Source: Vibrio jasicida CAIM 1864 = LMG 25398 (GTDB lineage Bacteria; Pseudomonadota; Gammaproteobacteria; Enterobacterales; Vibrionaceae). From it: DNA of 55,036 bases. Every line of letters starts with the position of its first letter. Within the stretch, counting starts at the first letter, position 1. The DNA is taken from NCBI RefSeq assembly GCF_000400365.1, contig NZ_BAOG01000140.1:1-55036 (forward strand), in the 5' to 3' direction. Shown in pieces: positions 17,221 to 25,920 of this stretch. The notes below the pieces were generated by a model. The model worked only from the letters and a program-made list of their open reading frames with translations, was not told where the DNA came from and made no database searches. The translations under genes and the position numbers were made by a program.

Positions 17221-17712
17221 ATGTTTTCAGCGGTTCGTCGTGCAAACCTTTACCTCAATCTGTTTGGCTTTTCAAAAGTGCCTTTAATTTGGCTATGTCG
17301 ACCGAAGATCCTTGCGATTGATGATCAGCATGTCGAAGTAAGAATCCCGCTCAAGAGAAGAACCAAGAATCATCTTAATAGTATGTATTTTGGCGCATTG
17401 GCTGTTGGGGCAGATGTTGCTGGTGGCTTTCTTGCTATGAGTAAAGCACAAGAGCAAGGAGAGAAGATTTCACTCGCGTTTAAAGGAGTAAGTGCTGAAT
17501 TCTTAAAACGTCCTGAGGGTGACGTACACTTTGTCTGTCATGATGGCCCTGTGATTGATGAAATGCTCAAAATCACGCTAGAAACCGGTGAACGCGTTAA
17601 TCGAGATGTGAAGATCACCGCATTGTGTCCAAAGATTAATGGTGATGAACCAATGGCCGAGTTCTCTTTAACGCTCTCCATCAAAAAAGCAGCCCAAAAG
17701 CAGGCTGCTTAA
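17221..17712 (+). CDS. DUF4442 hotdog-fold thioesterase
   Basis: A 163-residue cytoplasmic protein of the DUF4442 group of PaaI/YbgC-like acyl-CoA thioesterases. The conserved segment is KNHLNSMYFGALAVGADVAG (residues about 49-68), followed by FKGVSAEFLKRPEGDV. The substrate is not known; the FadR box directly upstream suggests a role with fatty acyl-CoA. GGGAG precedes the ATG. Its last codons (AAQKQAA) are written over a hairpin that acts as the terminator of the convergent gene at 17738, which explains the odd Lys/Ala/Gln-rich tail. Confidence 0.82.
   Translation: MFSAVRRANLYLNLFGFSKVPLIWLCRPKILAIDDQHVEVRIPLKRRTKNHLNSMYFGALAVGADVAGGFLAMSKAQEQGEKISLAFKGVSAEFLKRPEGDVHFVCHDGPVIDEMLKITLETGERVNRDVKITALCPKINGDEPMAEFSLTLSIKKAAQKQAA
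17683..17710 (-). terminator. Terminator of the 17738-19090 gene, inside the end of the DUF4442 coding region
   Basis: AAGCAGCC (17687-17694) and GGCTGCTT (17703-17710) form an 8-bp stem. T6 follows only on the minus strand, so it stops leftward transcription. The right arm overlaps the first base of the DUF4442 stop codon. Confidence 0.75.
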
Positions 17713-17737
17713 CTTAAGAATGGTGACTGACGTTAGT

Positions 17738-19090
17738 TTAATTCAATTCTATTTTCTCAATAGACACGATTTTCGAACGGTTTAACACGACTTTCCAACG
17801 ATAGAAGACAGGCTCGTCAGTGTGGTTGTCTTCTTTCACAATCACGTTGACCAAGTGTCGCTTCTCTACAGACTCTTTACTCACTTGCCCTTCGTTCAGG
17901 CGATATACGCGGTTAGAGCTTTTGTCCATCAAACGGATAATTGGGCGTAAACTGATGTTTAGCGTTTCACGAGTTTGTTCATAGCCACTCAAAAATAACG
18001 ACGTCGCCATCTCAGTTTTTGCATGGTAATGAAGAATTTGTTCTTCACGCTGCACGACGCGTTTCTTACGAATTTTCTGAATGCGATCAGGCAAGCTCGA
18101 AAGGGAACGATAGTCCAACCATTCCAATTTTCGACCCACCACTTTCTTTGTTGTCGGGTCCATGTACTTCTTACGCCACTTCGGTTTGCCTTTGCGGATC
18201 CAACGCCACATCGCGTCGCGTAGGTCATCTTTAAAGATTTCACGTAGAGCATAGATAAACGACATCGCAATGATAAAAGATGCAGAAATCTCTCCTAAGT
18301 AATCTCGGGCAAGAATAACGGTACTTGTGACCACGACCATCACCAAGCCCGTGGCTATGCCTTTAATCGCACGCTTGATGTTGTTTCCCATCGACATCGT
18401 TTTTTCGCTTAAAACGATAGGGTGCTCAATCAAACGTCTCAGCAAACGCATTTTATTCGACAAACGAGTTACATCTTCAACGACACTCGGCGAGTTATAG
18501 TTGTTGAGTTTACGGTGGGCTTGCTCTTTCTCACATAAAGTAATCAGACGATCTTTAATTGTGCTGTAATCGCCTTCGCGAGGAAGGTGCGCGACAAGAG
18601 ACAAAAATTTTTGCTCAGTGTACCAAGACAAGTAGTTATCAATGTTCACGTAATAACGCTTGAGATTTTCTTCATAAGGAATGGAACGTCTCAAACGCTT
18701 AAGAATGTCGATAGTCAATTCGATGACTTCATCCACTTCTTCTGCGGTAACACTGTCGTTGTCATGCTTATTCAATGCTGCAACGGCCTTATCCAGAGCT
18801 GTGACGTATTGATACGCAAACAAACTCAAACTTACGCGATACTGTCGATTAGATAGGCGCCCTCGTTTGGCCAAGCGGCTATGCACGAGAGGGAGTAGCA
18901 CTTCTGTACTGTAGTAAGAACGTTTTTGCGTGATGGAAGTGTAATAGAACTCAGACTCGCTGATGATGTCGGAGTTTAAACCTAATTCACCAGGCACAAA
19001 AATATAGATATCAAGATCAAGCGTTTTGCTCTTTGCCAATGCGTGGCTAATTTTTAAGGTTATCGAATCCTGTTTGTCGACGGTGACCAA
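17738..19090 (-). CDS. Conserved hypothetical protein with two central membrane segments
   Basis: Not assigned to a named family. The 450-residue protein has a soluble N-terminal part of about 240 residues, two adjacent hydrophobic segments (KGIATGLVMVVVTSTVILA and ASFIIAMSFIYAL, about residues 245-285), then a very basic stretch (RWIRKGKPKWRKKYMDP, IQKIRKKRVVQREE) and a soluble C-terminal part. This suggests a membrane hairpin with both large domains on one side, presumably cytoplasmic. The start codon is TTG, backed by AGGAG six bases upstream. A neighbouring function is not implied: both adjacent genes are separately controlled. Function unknown. Confidence 0.75.
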   Translation of the reverse strand: MVTVDKQDSITLKISHALAKSKTLDLDIYIFVPGELGLNSDIISESEFYYTSITQKRSYYSTEVLLPLVHSRLAKRGRLSNRQYRVSLSLFAYQYVTALDKAVAALNKHDNDSVTAEEVDEVIELTIDILKRLRRSIPYEENLKRYYVNIDNYLSWYTEQKFLSLVAHLPREGDYSTIKDRLITLCEKEQAHRKLNNYNSPSVVEDVTRLSNKMRLLRRLIEHPIVLSEKTMSMGNNIKRAIKGIATGLVMVVVTSTVILARDYLGEISASFIIAMSFIYALREIFKDDLRDAMWRWIRKGKPKWRKKYMDPTTKKVVGRKLEWLDYRSLSSLPDRIQKIRKKRVVQREEQILHYHAKTEMATSLFLSGYEQTRETLNISLRPIIRLMDKSSNRVYRLNEGQVSKESVEKRHLVNVIVKEDNHTDEPVFYRWKVVLNRSKIVSIEKIELN

Positions 19091-19272
19091 GGAAGGCTCC
19101 TGATTTTGCTAAAGCATCCTATACCCATAAGCGTCCATTAAGCACAATAACTTAAGGTCGACTAGGATAAGTAGTTGAACGACGACAGCATAGCAGAGAG
19201 GATGGTATTTCTCTCTGATTTTCTTGTCAGTTTGGGTATAATTCCCAGTAAATTTAAAAAGAGACAAATTCA

Positions 19273-20109
19273 ATGATTAAAATTGGTCAAATTAACAGCT
19301 TAGAAGTCACTAAAACGGCTGATTTTGGCGTATTTTTGGATGGTGATGATTACGGTTCAGTCATGCTGCCTAATAAATATGTACCAGAAGGTACGAATGT
19401 AGGCGATCATATTGACGTATTTCTTTACTTTGATTCAGAAAGTCAGCTAGCTGCGACCATTGATAAACCCATTGCTCAGGTTGGCGAGTGGGGCCTAATG
19501 CAAGTCGAAGGTGTCAGTAGCACTGGTGCTTTCGTAAATTGGGGCATCAAAGAAAAAGATCTTCTTATCCCGTTTAGTGAGCAACGTGCGCGCTTTACCG
19601 CTGGTCAAAACATTCTGGTTTACGTGTACACAGATAAAGCATCTGGTCGTATTGTCGGTACAACTAAGTTCAATAAGTGGCTGGATAAAACGCCAGCAAA
19701 CTATGAAGTGAACGAAGAAGTTAACCTAATCATCGCAGAACGTAGCCAACTTGGTTATAAAGCGATTGTGAACGGCGAGCATTGGGGAATGATCTTCCCA
19801 TCGGATGTGTTCGGTAAGCTGTTTATTGGTAAAAAGTTGAAAGGCTACATTAAGCAAATTCGCGAAGACGGCAAAATCGACCTTGCGCTACAAAAAGTAG
19901 GCGTGGCGAAAATGGATGATCTTTCGAGTAAAATCCTAGAGCTTTTAGAGAAGAAGGGTGGTTTCCTACCTCTAAACGATAAATCTACGCCAGAAGCGAT
20001 TTTTGCAGCTTTCCGTACAAGTAAAGGCACGTTCAAAAAAACCATCGGCGGTTTGTACAAGCAAGGTAAGCTCGTGATTGAAAAAGACGGTATTCGTCTC
20101 GCTGAATAG
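19273..20109 (+). CDS. CvfB-like S1-domain RNA-binding protein
   Basis: A 278-residue protein of the CvfB/YitL family. It has several S1-like beta-barrel domains (about residues 1-65, 66-135 and 145-212) and a C-terminal winged-helix (KGTFKKTIGGLYKQGKLVIE). In Staphylococcus CvfB binds RNA and affects virulence gene expression; the role in Vibrio is not established. It starts at ATG 19273. Its 3' end faces the SdsR RNA gene: no rightward terminator is seen before 20378, so its mRNA may run antisense through sdsR. Confidence 0.85.
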   Translation: MIKIGQINSLEVTKTADFGVFLDGDDYGSVMLPNKYVPEGTNVGDHIDVFLYFDSESQLAATIDKPIAQVGEWGLMQVEGVSSTGAFVNWGIKEKDLLIPFSEQRARFTAGQNILVYVYTDKASGRIVGTTKFNKWLDKTPANYEVNEEVNLIIAERSQLGYKAIVNGEHWGMIFPSDVFGKLFIGKKLKGYIKQIREDGKIDLALQKVGVAKMDDLSSKILELLEKKGGFLPLNDKSTPEAIFAAFRTSKGTFKKTIGGLYKQGKLVIEKDGIRLAE

Positions 20110-20174
20110 AGCTTTAAGTTGCTGGTGGCGGAGGTTCATCAAGTTCAAACTCGATTTGGACGAAAATAGCAGTC

Positions 20175-20209
20175 AAAAAAATGGCCCAAACTCGTCCTTA
20201 TTTTGGGCC
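20175..20209 (-). terminator. Rho-independent terminator of sdsR
   Basis: Stem GGCCCAAA/TTTGGGCC with a 10-nt loop and T7, functional only leftward because the plus strand lacks a T tract. Confidence 0.85.
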
Positions 20210-20271
20210 TAGGGGAAACGGCTCCTTTCATAGAGCCTGCGCTAAACTTTTGACCAACACATCTTGTTGGT
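20175..20271 (-). ncRNA. sdsR: Small RNA SdsR (RyeB) homologue
   Basis: Read on the minus strand, the segment has a 5' hairpin (ACCAACA/TGTTGGT), then TTTAGCGCA, a GGCTC/GAGCC hairpin, a TTTCCC single strand, and a terminator (GGCCCAAA/TTTGGGCC followed by T7). These blocks occur in the same order in E. coli SdsR (TTTAGCGCAC, GGCTC-loop-GAGCC, ATTTCCCTGGACC, AGGAATCG, T5), with AGGA kept in the terminator loop. SdsR is an Hfq- and sigma-S-dependent sRNA of about 103 nt repressing porin and other mRNAs; here about 97 nt. A sigma-S-like -10 element, CTATGTT (20279-20273), is placed correctly. In E. coli the gene is also close to rsmF (yebU). Exact ends are estimates. Confidence 0.85.
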
Positions 20272-20377
20272 GAACATAGAGAGAAATGCCGTTTCAAAGC
20301 GATGCTTTGATATCTTCAGTTTAGTACAGGGGACTCGAATCGCTAGTGAACCCAGTTCCAATCATGCCTTAGAACCA

Positions 20378-20405
20378 AAAAGCCATCGTAAATACGATGG
20401 CTTTT
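20378..20405. terminator. Terminator of rsmF, usable in both directions
   Basis: AAAAGCCATCG and CGATGGCTTTT form an 11-bp stem with loop TAAATA. T runs follow in both directions, so it can also end rightward transcription from cvfB. Between it and sdsR (20272-20377) there is another small hairpin, TCAAAGC/GCTTTGA at 20294-20310, but no gene. Confidence 0.85.
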
Positions 20406-20433
20406 CATTTGTTTATAGCATTTCACTTTGCTA

Positions 20434-21870
20434 CTAAAATAAGTTCTTATCTCGCACTAATTCTCGTGGAAGGCCGTTTTTAATGCGGTTACTTACCCAT
20501 TTACCAAGGCCAATGATCGCGCCTTCGTACTTCACTAATACTTCGCCTTTGCCGGTTTTCATCTCAGCTGGAATGTTTTGAGGGCGAACGTCTCGGCCCA
20601 TATACCATTCACGAGCTTCGTCGATCGTAAGCTCAATCGCATTTTTCTCTAAACCTGTCGCCAGCGCCGTTGCTACTTGATGTTGCCAACGGTAGCCATT
20701 CTTATGCGCTTCGGCAATCTTGATACCCATGCGAGAGAAACGCAGTTCGCCAATCATCGGCTCTAGTGCGTCTGGGAAAAGCCACACATCTTTATCACGA
20801 ATCCAAACCGTACTGTCTTCAGGTAACTTGATTTCCATTGCGCTTTGAAGCTGGTTAGCGATATCAGTGGATTCTTTGTTAGACGCTTTAACAAATGGGA
20901 ATTTACCCATGCGTTTTTTGACTTTTGGTGCTTCTACGGCAGCAAGCTTACGTATACGTGCAACAAAGAAACCCTCACAGTCATACACTTGAGGGAAGAT
21001 GTGTAAGAAGCCTTCTTCAGTCAACGCCGCCTCGGCATTATTAAACAGATCTTTTAAGCTCTCGAATTCAACCGCGTCACCAAATGTTTCTTTAAGATGA
21101 TGGCAAACTTGTTGGTTTTCTTCCGTGCTCAACGTGCAGGTTGAATAAACCATCACGCCGCCGGGTTTAAGAGCGTGGAACGCACTTTCGATCAAATCTT
21201 TTTGAGTGTCTGCAATTTCAATGACTGATGTTTGCGTCCAGTTCTTCATTGCGTCTTCATCTTTACGCACTGTACCTTCACCGGAACATGGTGCGTCTAA
21301 CAGAACGGCATCAAATTGTTCTGGTAGCCAGCCACCAAACACACGACCGTCGAAGTTACTTAATGCTGCGTTACGCACACCACAACGTTCGATGTTTGCG
21401 TGTAGCACTTTTACACGACTTGCCGCGTATTCATTCGCGACCAAAACGCCTTCATTGTTCATTAAGGCAGCTATTTGAGTTGTTTTAGAGCCCGGAGCCG
21501 CAGCGGTATCGAGCACTGCGTCATACGATTCGTCATTCATGAATAAGGCGGATACCGGCATCATTGAGCTGGCTTCTTGAATATAAAACAACCCAGACAT
21601 GTGTTCTGCGGTATTGCCTAATGGTACGAGCGATTCATCTGCTTCGATCCAAAAACCAGTCTCACACCAGGGTACAGGAGATAACTTCCAACCTTTTGCC
21701 TTTGCTCGCTCTAAAAACGCCTCTACGCTGACTTTCAACGTATTAACGCGAATACTCTTGCGCAACGGCTTTTGGCACGACGCTACGAAGTCATCCATGT
21801 TGAGGTGAGCAGGAAGAATAGTTTTGATTTTTTCCAGAAATGCTTCTGGGATGTAAACATTAGGATGCAA
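20434..21870 (-). CDS. rsmF: 16S rRNA m5C1407 methyltransferase RsmF
   Basis: RsmF (YebU) methylates C1407 of 16S rRNA. It belongs to the NOL1/NOP2/Sun family: motif I AAAPGSKTTQ, motif IV DAPCSGEG and motif VI STCTLSTEEN with the two family cysteines, and a C-terminal PUA-like region. The start is taken as TTG at 21870, giving LHPNVYIPEAF in the position of the E. coli N-terminus (AQHTVYFPDAF) and 478 residues against 479; the reading frame upstream has no similarity. The gene lies after letB but behind a terminator, so it probably has its own promoter. Confidence 0.92.
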   Translation of the reverse strand: MHPNVYIPEAFLEKIKTILPAHLNMDDFVASCQKPLRKSIRVNTLKVSVEAFLERAKAKGWKLSPVPWCETGFWIEADESLVPLGNTAEHMSGLFYIQEASSMMPVSALFMNDESYDAVLDTAAAPGSKTTQIAALMNNEGVLVANEYAASRVKVLHANIERCGVRNAALSNFDGRVFGGWLPEQFDAVLLDAPCSGEGTVRKDEDAMKNWTQTSVIEIADTQKDLIESAFHALKPGGVMVYSTCTLSTEENQQVCHHLKETFGDAVEFESLKDLFNNAEAALTEEGFLHIFPQVYDCEGFFVARIRKLAAVEAPKVKKRMGKFPFVKASNKESTDIANQLQSAMEIKLPEDSTVWIRDKDVWLFPDALEPMIGELRFSRMGIKIAEAHKNGYRWQHQVATALATGLEKNAIELTIDEAREWYMGRDVRPQNIPAEMKTGKGEVLVKYEGAIIGLGKWVSNRIKNGLPRELVRDKNLF

Positions 21871-21952
21871 AGTGGAATCTCGATTGCAGAATTTGCTGCA
21901 AATGATATACGAAACTGGGTTAGAAACGAATAGCCACAAAGGCTACGGTAAT

Positions 21953-21978
21953 AAAAAGAGCAGCGATTGCTGCTCTTT
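21953..21978 (-). terminator. Terminator of the ABC exporter-letA-letB operon
   Basis: On the minus strand AAAGAGCAGC/GCTGCTCTTT with loop AATC and a T5 tail, 24 bp past the letB stop. Confidence 0.88.
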
Positions 21979-22001
21979 AGTCTATCTTGGTTATCTATGA
22001 A

Positions 22002-24656
22002 TCATGGTTTGGGGATCGCTGTGCGCCATTCCAACCAACTCTCTTCAGCTTGAGGGTACAAGTAGAAAGAGTGACCTTTTTTTGCTGCTGGTGGAATTTG
22101 AGATTGCTCTGGTGTTGAGAAAGCGATACCACCACGTACAAGGCTATCAATTGTACCTGCTTTAATGTTTGCTCCACCTAAACCAATCGAAACATCAACG
22201 CCAGACACGTTCCAGAATACACTGTTCTGACGAACTAGGTAGGCATATTCTGGCTGAATTTCAATCTGGGTAATCACACGATCAGCGAATTCTCCTAAAT
22301 GCACATCCGTTACCTGACCAACTTCCATTTGACGGTATAGGATAGGGGTGCCAATCTGTACTGAGCCACGCTGTTCACTTTGTAAGGTAAAACGTATCCC
22401 TTGTGAGCGCGCATTACCTTTCTCTAGATCAAATTTGAATGCTGCTGCACCTTGGCCCGGTTCCACGCTAATGGATTTAGACACTAATGCGCCTAGGTTT
22501 TTAACACCGCCTAAGCCAATTTCTGGTTCAGTTAGCCAAAAGTGTGACCCGGTAACGGCAATATCTTTCACATATTCAGGCAAAATACGGGCAGTCACTT
22601 CAACCATTTCTCGGCGGAAGTTAGGGACCACTAAAGTGACTTCACCGACTTTGACACCTTGGTATTTTATTGGCATCCCTTTGCTTACTTCCTGAGAACC
22701 GTCTGTTTCCAAAGCGATGACACGTCCAAACTTACGCGCTTGCTTTTGATCTTGATAGAGCTTCCAGCGTTGGCCAATTTTGTTCTCAATACCTGGAATT
22801 GAATCGAACGCGATACCGCCTTTAATTAAGGATTTAAGCGGGTGTGCCTTAACGGTGATTCCAGCAAGTGAAGCGTCGACCTCAACGCCTGAGCGATTCC
22901 AAAATACGGTTTGAGCCGTAATCAGATGTGCGTAGCGGTTTTCAATCGTGGCTTTTACGATGACGCCACCATCGACTAAATTGAAATCAGACACGCTGCC
23001 CACGGGCAGATTTCGGTAGAGCAGAGGACTGCCTTTCGAAATCGGAGGCAACTCAGAAGCAAATAAGTTAAGCGTTTTCGAACCACTCTGGTTGTATTGC
23101 GCTAATTCAGCTAAAGATTCACTTTGGAATAGTTGGTACTCTTTTTGAATCTTTTCCGCGCCTTGGCTAACAAAGCTGATTGAACCTGCTAACAGTTGTT
23201 TGGCCGGTGGGACCGTCACACTGAGGCCCGATTCGGTGAGCTCGGCCGATGCACTGCCTGTTACATAGAAGCGGTTGTTGGATTTGATGAGGTGTTTGTA
23301 TTCTTGATCAATCAACACATCCATGAAAACTTCATGATTCGCTTGCTGAGCTTTCTCTTCATCGAGTAGCCCTACTTTAATGATTGAACCCACAACAATG
23401 CCTTTGTAGAGGACGTTTGCACCGCTATCTAAGCCGAATGAGTTATCCGAAACAAGGCGAATCGCGATCGATTTCTCCTGCTGCTGATTAAAGACGTTTT
23501 TACGAATAGCAGTAAACTGACGTGCACGTTCACCTTCACCTGGAACGATGGTTAAGAAATTGCCACGAACAAGGTTAGCGATATTTTCGACACCAGAAAG
23601 TGATACTTTTGCTTCTTCAAGAACAAAACGTGTACCAGAGGTAAGCATGTCACTGAATGCGGGTTGGATTGCAGCAGAAGCAAGAATGACCTCACGACCT
23701 TCAGATAGGTTTAAATCCGTGACTTGGCCGACTTCAATCCCACGATACATGATCGGAGCACCTTCAGCGCTGATTTTGTTGTCATCTGGAAGGGCAATTT
23801 TGATTGCGATACCACGGCCTGCGGTTTTAAGGTCTTTATATAAACGAAATTCTTTATAATCTTCGACTGGCTCACCATCGTCTGGTGAGTCGACCGCGAT
23901 CGCACCACCAAGTAGGGCGCTCATGCTTTCTAGGCGGACATCAACGCCTTCAAAACCGATGCTTGCACCAATACCACTCACATTCCAAAAACGACTGCGG
24001 TTGTTGATGATGTGTCGGTATTGATCCTGAATGTTGGCTTGGATCGTAATGGATTTCGCATCTTCGTTTAATTGGTAGCTGTAAACTTCACCAATAGGGA
24101 TTTTTTTATAAACAATCTGAGAACCAATGGAAACGCCGCCTAAGTCACGACTTTTTAGTTTGATATTGAGCCCTTGAGTGACACGAAGATCAGTCGGTGC
24201 GGAATCAAGTGCGTGGAACGACGTTTCAAACTCTTTACTGTCACCCGGTTGGATAGAAATATAGTTACCGGAGACAAGAGCATCTAACCCAGATACACCA
24301 GTTAAACTTGCGGTCGGTTTAACGAGCCAAAAGCGTGTTTTCTCATTAAGCAATTTGGTTGCTTCTGGGTAAATGTCTGCATCGACATAAATGCTGCCTA
24401 AATCCTCAGACAAGTTGATGTCGCGTACCATACCCACTTCCAAGCCTTGATAGCGAATCGTCGTACGGCCAGCAATTAAACCGGCTGCATCAGAGAAGTG
24501 GATTTGTACCCGCTGTCCAGCGTCATGAATGGACTTAACGACGAGCCAACCGGCTAAAATCATCGTCAAGATCGGCAGGAGCCAAAGGGGAGAAATGCCT
24601 TTACTCCTCTTTATCTCTGGCTCGTATGACGTTTGAGAACTGTTCTGATCACTCAT
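22002..24656 (-). CDS. letB: Envelope lipid-transport tunnel protein LetB (YebT), seven MCE domains
   Basis: LetB forms a hexameric tube of stacked MCE rings across the periplasm and moves lipids between inner and outer membrane. The 884-residue product (E. coli 877) has one N-terminal membrane helix (LWLLPILTMILAGWLVV, about residues 24-40). Seven MCE repeats follow, each marked by a GxxxxYxxxxVG element: RYQGLEVG, YKKIPIG, YRGIEVG, YKGIVVG, YRNLPVG, YQGVKVG and YRQMEVG. The ATG at 24656 overlaps the last eight bases of letA, so translation is coupled; the longer frame upstream adds an unrelated leader. Last gene of the ABC exporter-letA-letB unit. Confidence 0.95.
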   Translation of the reverse strand: MSDQNSSQTSYEPEIKRSKGISPLWLLPILTMILAGWLVVKSIHDAGQRVQIHFSDAAGLIAGRTTIRYQGLEVGMVRDINLSEDLGSIYVDADIYPEATKLLNEKTRFWLVKPTASLTGVSGLDALVSGNYISIQPGDSKEFETSFHALDSAPTDLRVTQGLNIKLKSRDLGGVSIGSQIVYKKIPIGEVYSYQLNEDAKSITIQANIQDQYRHIINNRSRFWNVSGIGASIGFEGVDVRLESMSALLGGAIAVDSPDDGEPVEDYKEFRLYKDLKTAGRGIAIKIALPDDNKISAEGAPIMYRGIEVGQVTDLNLSEGREVILASAAIQPAFSDMLTSGTRFVLEEAKVSLSGVENIANLVRGNFLTIVPGEGERARQFTAIRKNVFNQQQEKSIAIRLVSDNSFGLDSGANVLYKGIVVGSIIKVGLLDEEKAQQANHEVFMDVLIDQEYKHLIKSNNRFYVTGSASAELTESGLSVTVPPAKQLLAGSISFVSQGAEKIQKEYQLFQSESLAELAQYNQSGSKTLNLFASELPPISKGSPLLYRNLPVGSVSDFNLVDGGVIVKATIENRYAHLITAQTVFWNRSGVEVDASLAGITVKAHPLKSLIKGGIAFDSIPGIENKIGQRWKLYQDQKQARKFGRVIALETDGSQEVSKGMPIKYQGVKVGEVTLVVPNFRREMVEVTARILPEYVKDIAVTGSHFWLTEPEIGLGGVKNLGALVSKSISVEPGQGAAAFKFDLEKGNARSQGIRFTLQSEQRGSVQIGTPILYRQMEVGQVTDVHLGEFADRVITQIEIQPEYAYLVRQNSVFWNVSGVDVSIGLGGANIKAGTIDSLVRGGIAFSTPEQSQIPPAAKKGHSFYLYPQAEESWLEWRTAIPKP

Positions 24657-25896
24657 TAATTGACTCTTTTTCTGATTGTTTTGGGGCTTGGTCCCAGATA
24701 AGCCTTGGATCAATGCTCTCCGCGGCGAGCATTGTAAGAACGACAACTACACCAAACGCTACCGCACCGTAGCCTGGTGTGAAATCGAGAATTTGTCCAC
24801 GATCGACCAATGTCATCATGATAGAGATAACAAACAAATCCATCACGGACCATTTACCGATCCACTTTACTGCAAAGTAAACCATCATTCGCTGTCTTCG
24901 AAACACCGAACGTTTAAATTTTATACATAGCAAGATGTAGGTGAGACCAAGGATTTTTGCCACAGGTACGACAATACTGGCAACAAAAATGATCACTGCG
25001 ATACCGTACATCCCATTTTTGACTAAACCAGCAACGCCCGAAAATATCGTATCTTCTAAACGTTTGCCGTTCGTAAGCAAGATAGAGATAGGGATTAGGT
25101 TCGCCGGAAAAATAGCAATGGTTGCTGCGATTAGGTAAGCCCAAGTTTTTTGGATTGAATTTGGCTTACGATGGTAAAGCGCATGATTACAACGGCGGCA
25201 TTTATCACTTTCTGGTTGAGAAAGGTGACACTCGTGACAATGTACGTCCTTGTGTTTAAAGTCATAGCTCGTCTCAGACTGCCATGACTCCCAGTAGCGA
25301 CGGACGCTAATACGAGAAATCAACAAAACAGTGAAGATTTGCAGTAGTACGAGGCCGATTAATCCTGGTCCGACGAAAATGTCAGAGTAGTCCTGAAGCT
25401 TGAAACAGGAGATTGCGATACTGACCAAAAATACATCCAGCATGACCCAATGTTTAAGGTGTTGGATTAGCCACAGTGAAACCCTAAGTCCTTTAAACCA
25501 ACGCTTGTGTAATGACCAATGTGCGGTTACGACAGAGCTGCATACGATCAGTGGGGCGAGGGAGCTGCAAAACAGAATTAAGATAGAAAGAAGGACAAAG
25601 CCTTCTTGAAACAGCGTAATCATCCCAGATGGCAGTGTTGCCGGTATCATTACACCGAACAGACGAATGCTGATGAAATTAAAAAAATGTGAAGGGATGA
25701 ACAGGAGAATGCAGGTAACCGCGATAGCAAGATTACCAGACAAGCTTGGACTGCCACCTCGATACAACTCAGTACCGCAGCGTGGGCAGTGCGCATTTCT
25801 TCGATTAGGTAAATCGACAATATCGACAGGTAACTCGCAACCTTGGCATAAGCGAACATTATTGGGTTGCGACGCATGTTTAGACAGAGAGGTCAC
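24649..25896 (-). CDS. letA: Inner membrane lipid-transport protein LetA (PqiA family)
   Basis: LetA is the membrane partner of LetB and is thought to load lipid into the MCE tunnel. The 415 residues comprise two PqiA modules, each starting with a zinc ribbon (CQGC with CPRC near residues 17-40, and CHEC with CRRC near residues 222-240) followed by four membrane helices. The start codon is GTG at 25896, with GGAGAGG five bases before it; in the frame it gives the usual short leader before the first ribbon. It follows the ABC exporter gene by 24 bp and overlaps letB. Confidence 0.93.
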   Translation of the reverse strand: MTSLSKHASQPNNVRLCQGCELPVDIVDLPNRRNAHCPRCGTELYRGGSPSLSGNLAIAVTCILLFIPSHFFNFISIRLFGVMIPATLPSGMITLFQEGFVLLSILILFCSSLAPLIVCSSVVTAHWSLHKRWFKGLRVSLWLIQHLKHWVMLDVFLVSIAISCFKLQDYSDIFVGPGLIGLVLLQIFTVLLISRISVRRYWESWQSETSYDFKHKDVHCHECHLSQPESDKCRRCNHALYHRKPNSIQKTWAYLIAATIAIFPANLIPISILLTNGKRLEDTIFSGVAGLVKNGMYGIAVIIFVASIVVPVAKILGLTYILLCIKFKRSVFRRQRMMVYFAVKWIGKWSVMDLFVISIMMTLVDRGQILDFTPGYGAVAFGVVVVLTMLAAESIDPRLIWDQAPKQSEKESINE

Positions 25897-25920
25897 AACG
25901 ACCTCTCCACTAAGAATGGT

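Noticed and set aside
17989..18270. Overlapping small frames on both strands inside the 17738-19090 gene
   Set aside because: Basic, low-complexity shadow translations of the Arg/Lys-rich segment of the real gene.
20183..20325. Plus-strand pseudoknot formed by GAAACGGC/GCCGTTTC and CTAAACT/AGTTTAG
   Set aside because: The pairings exist, but the SdsR match and T-tract terminator place the stable RNA on the minus strand; no tmRNA-like or riboswitch features were found.
20329..20345. GATTCGAGTCCCC on the minus strand, like a tRNA T-loop
   Set aside because: The flanking bases do not form a T stem and no acceptor or anticodon arm is nearby; it is probably chance upstream of sdsR.
22544..22556. 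GTGACCCGGTAAC as a further matS site
   Set aside because: Three departures from GTGACRNYGTCAC, including both R and Y positions; not counted.
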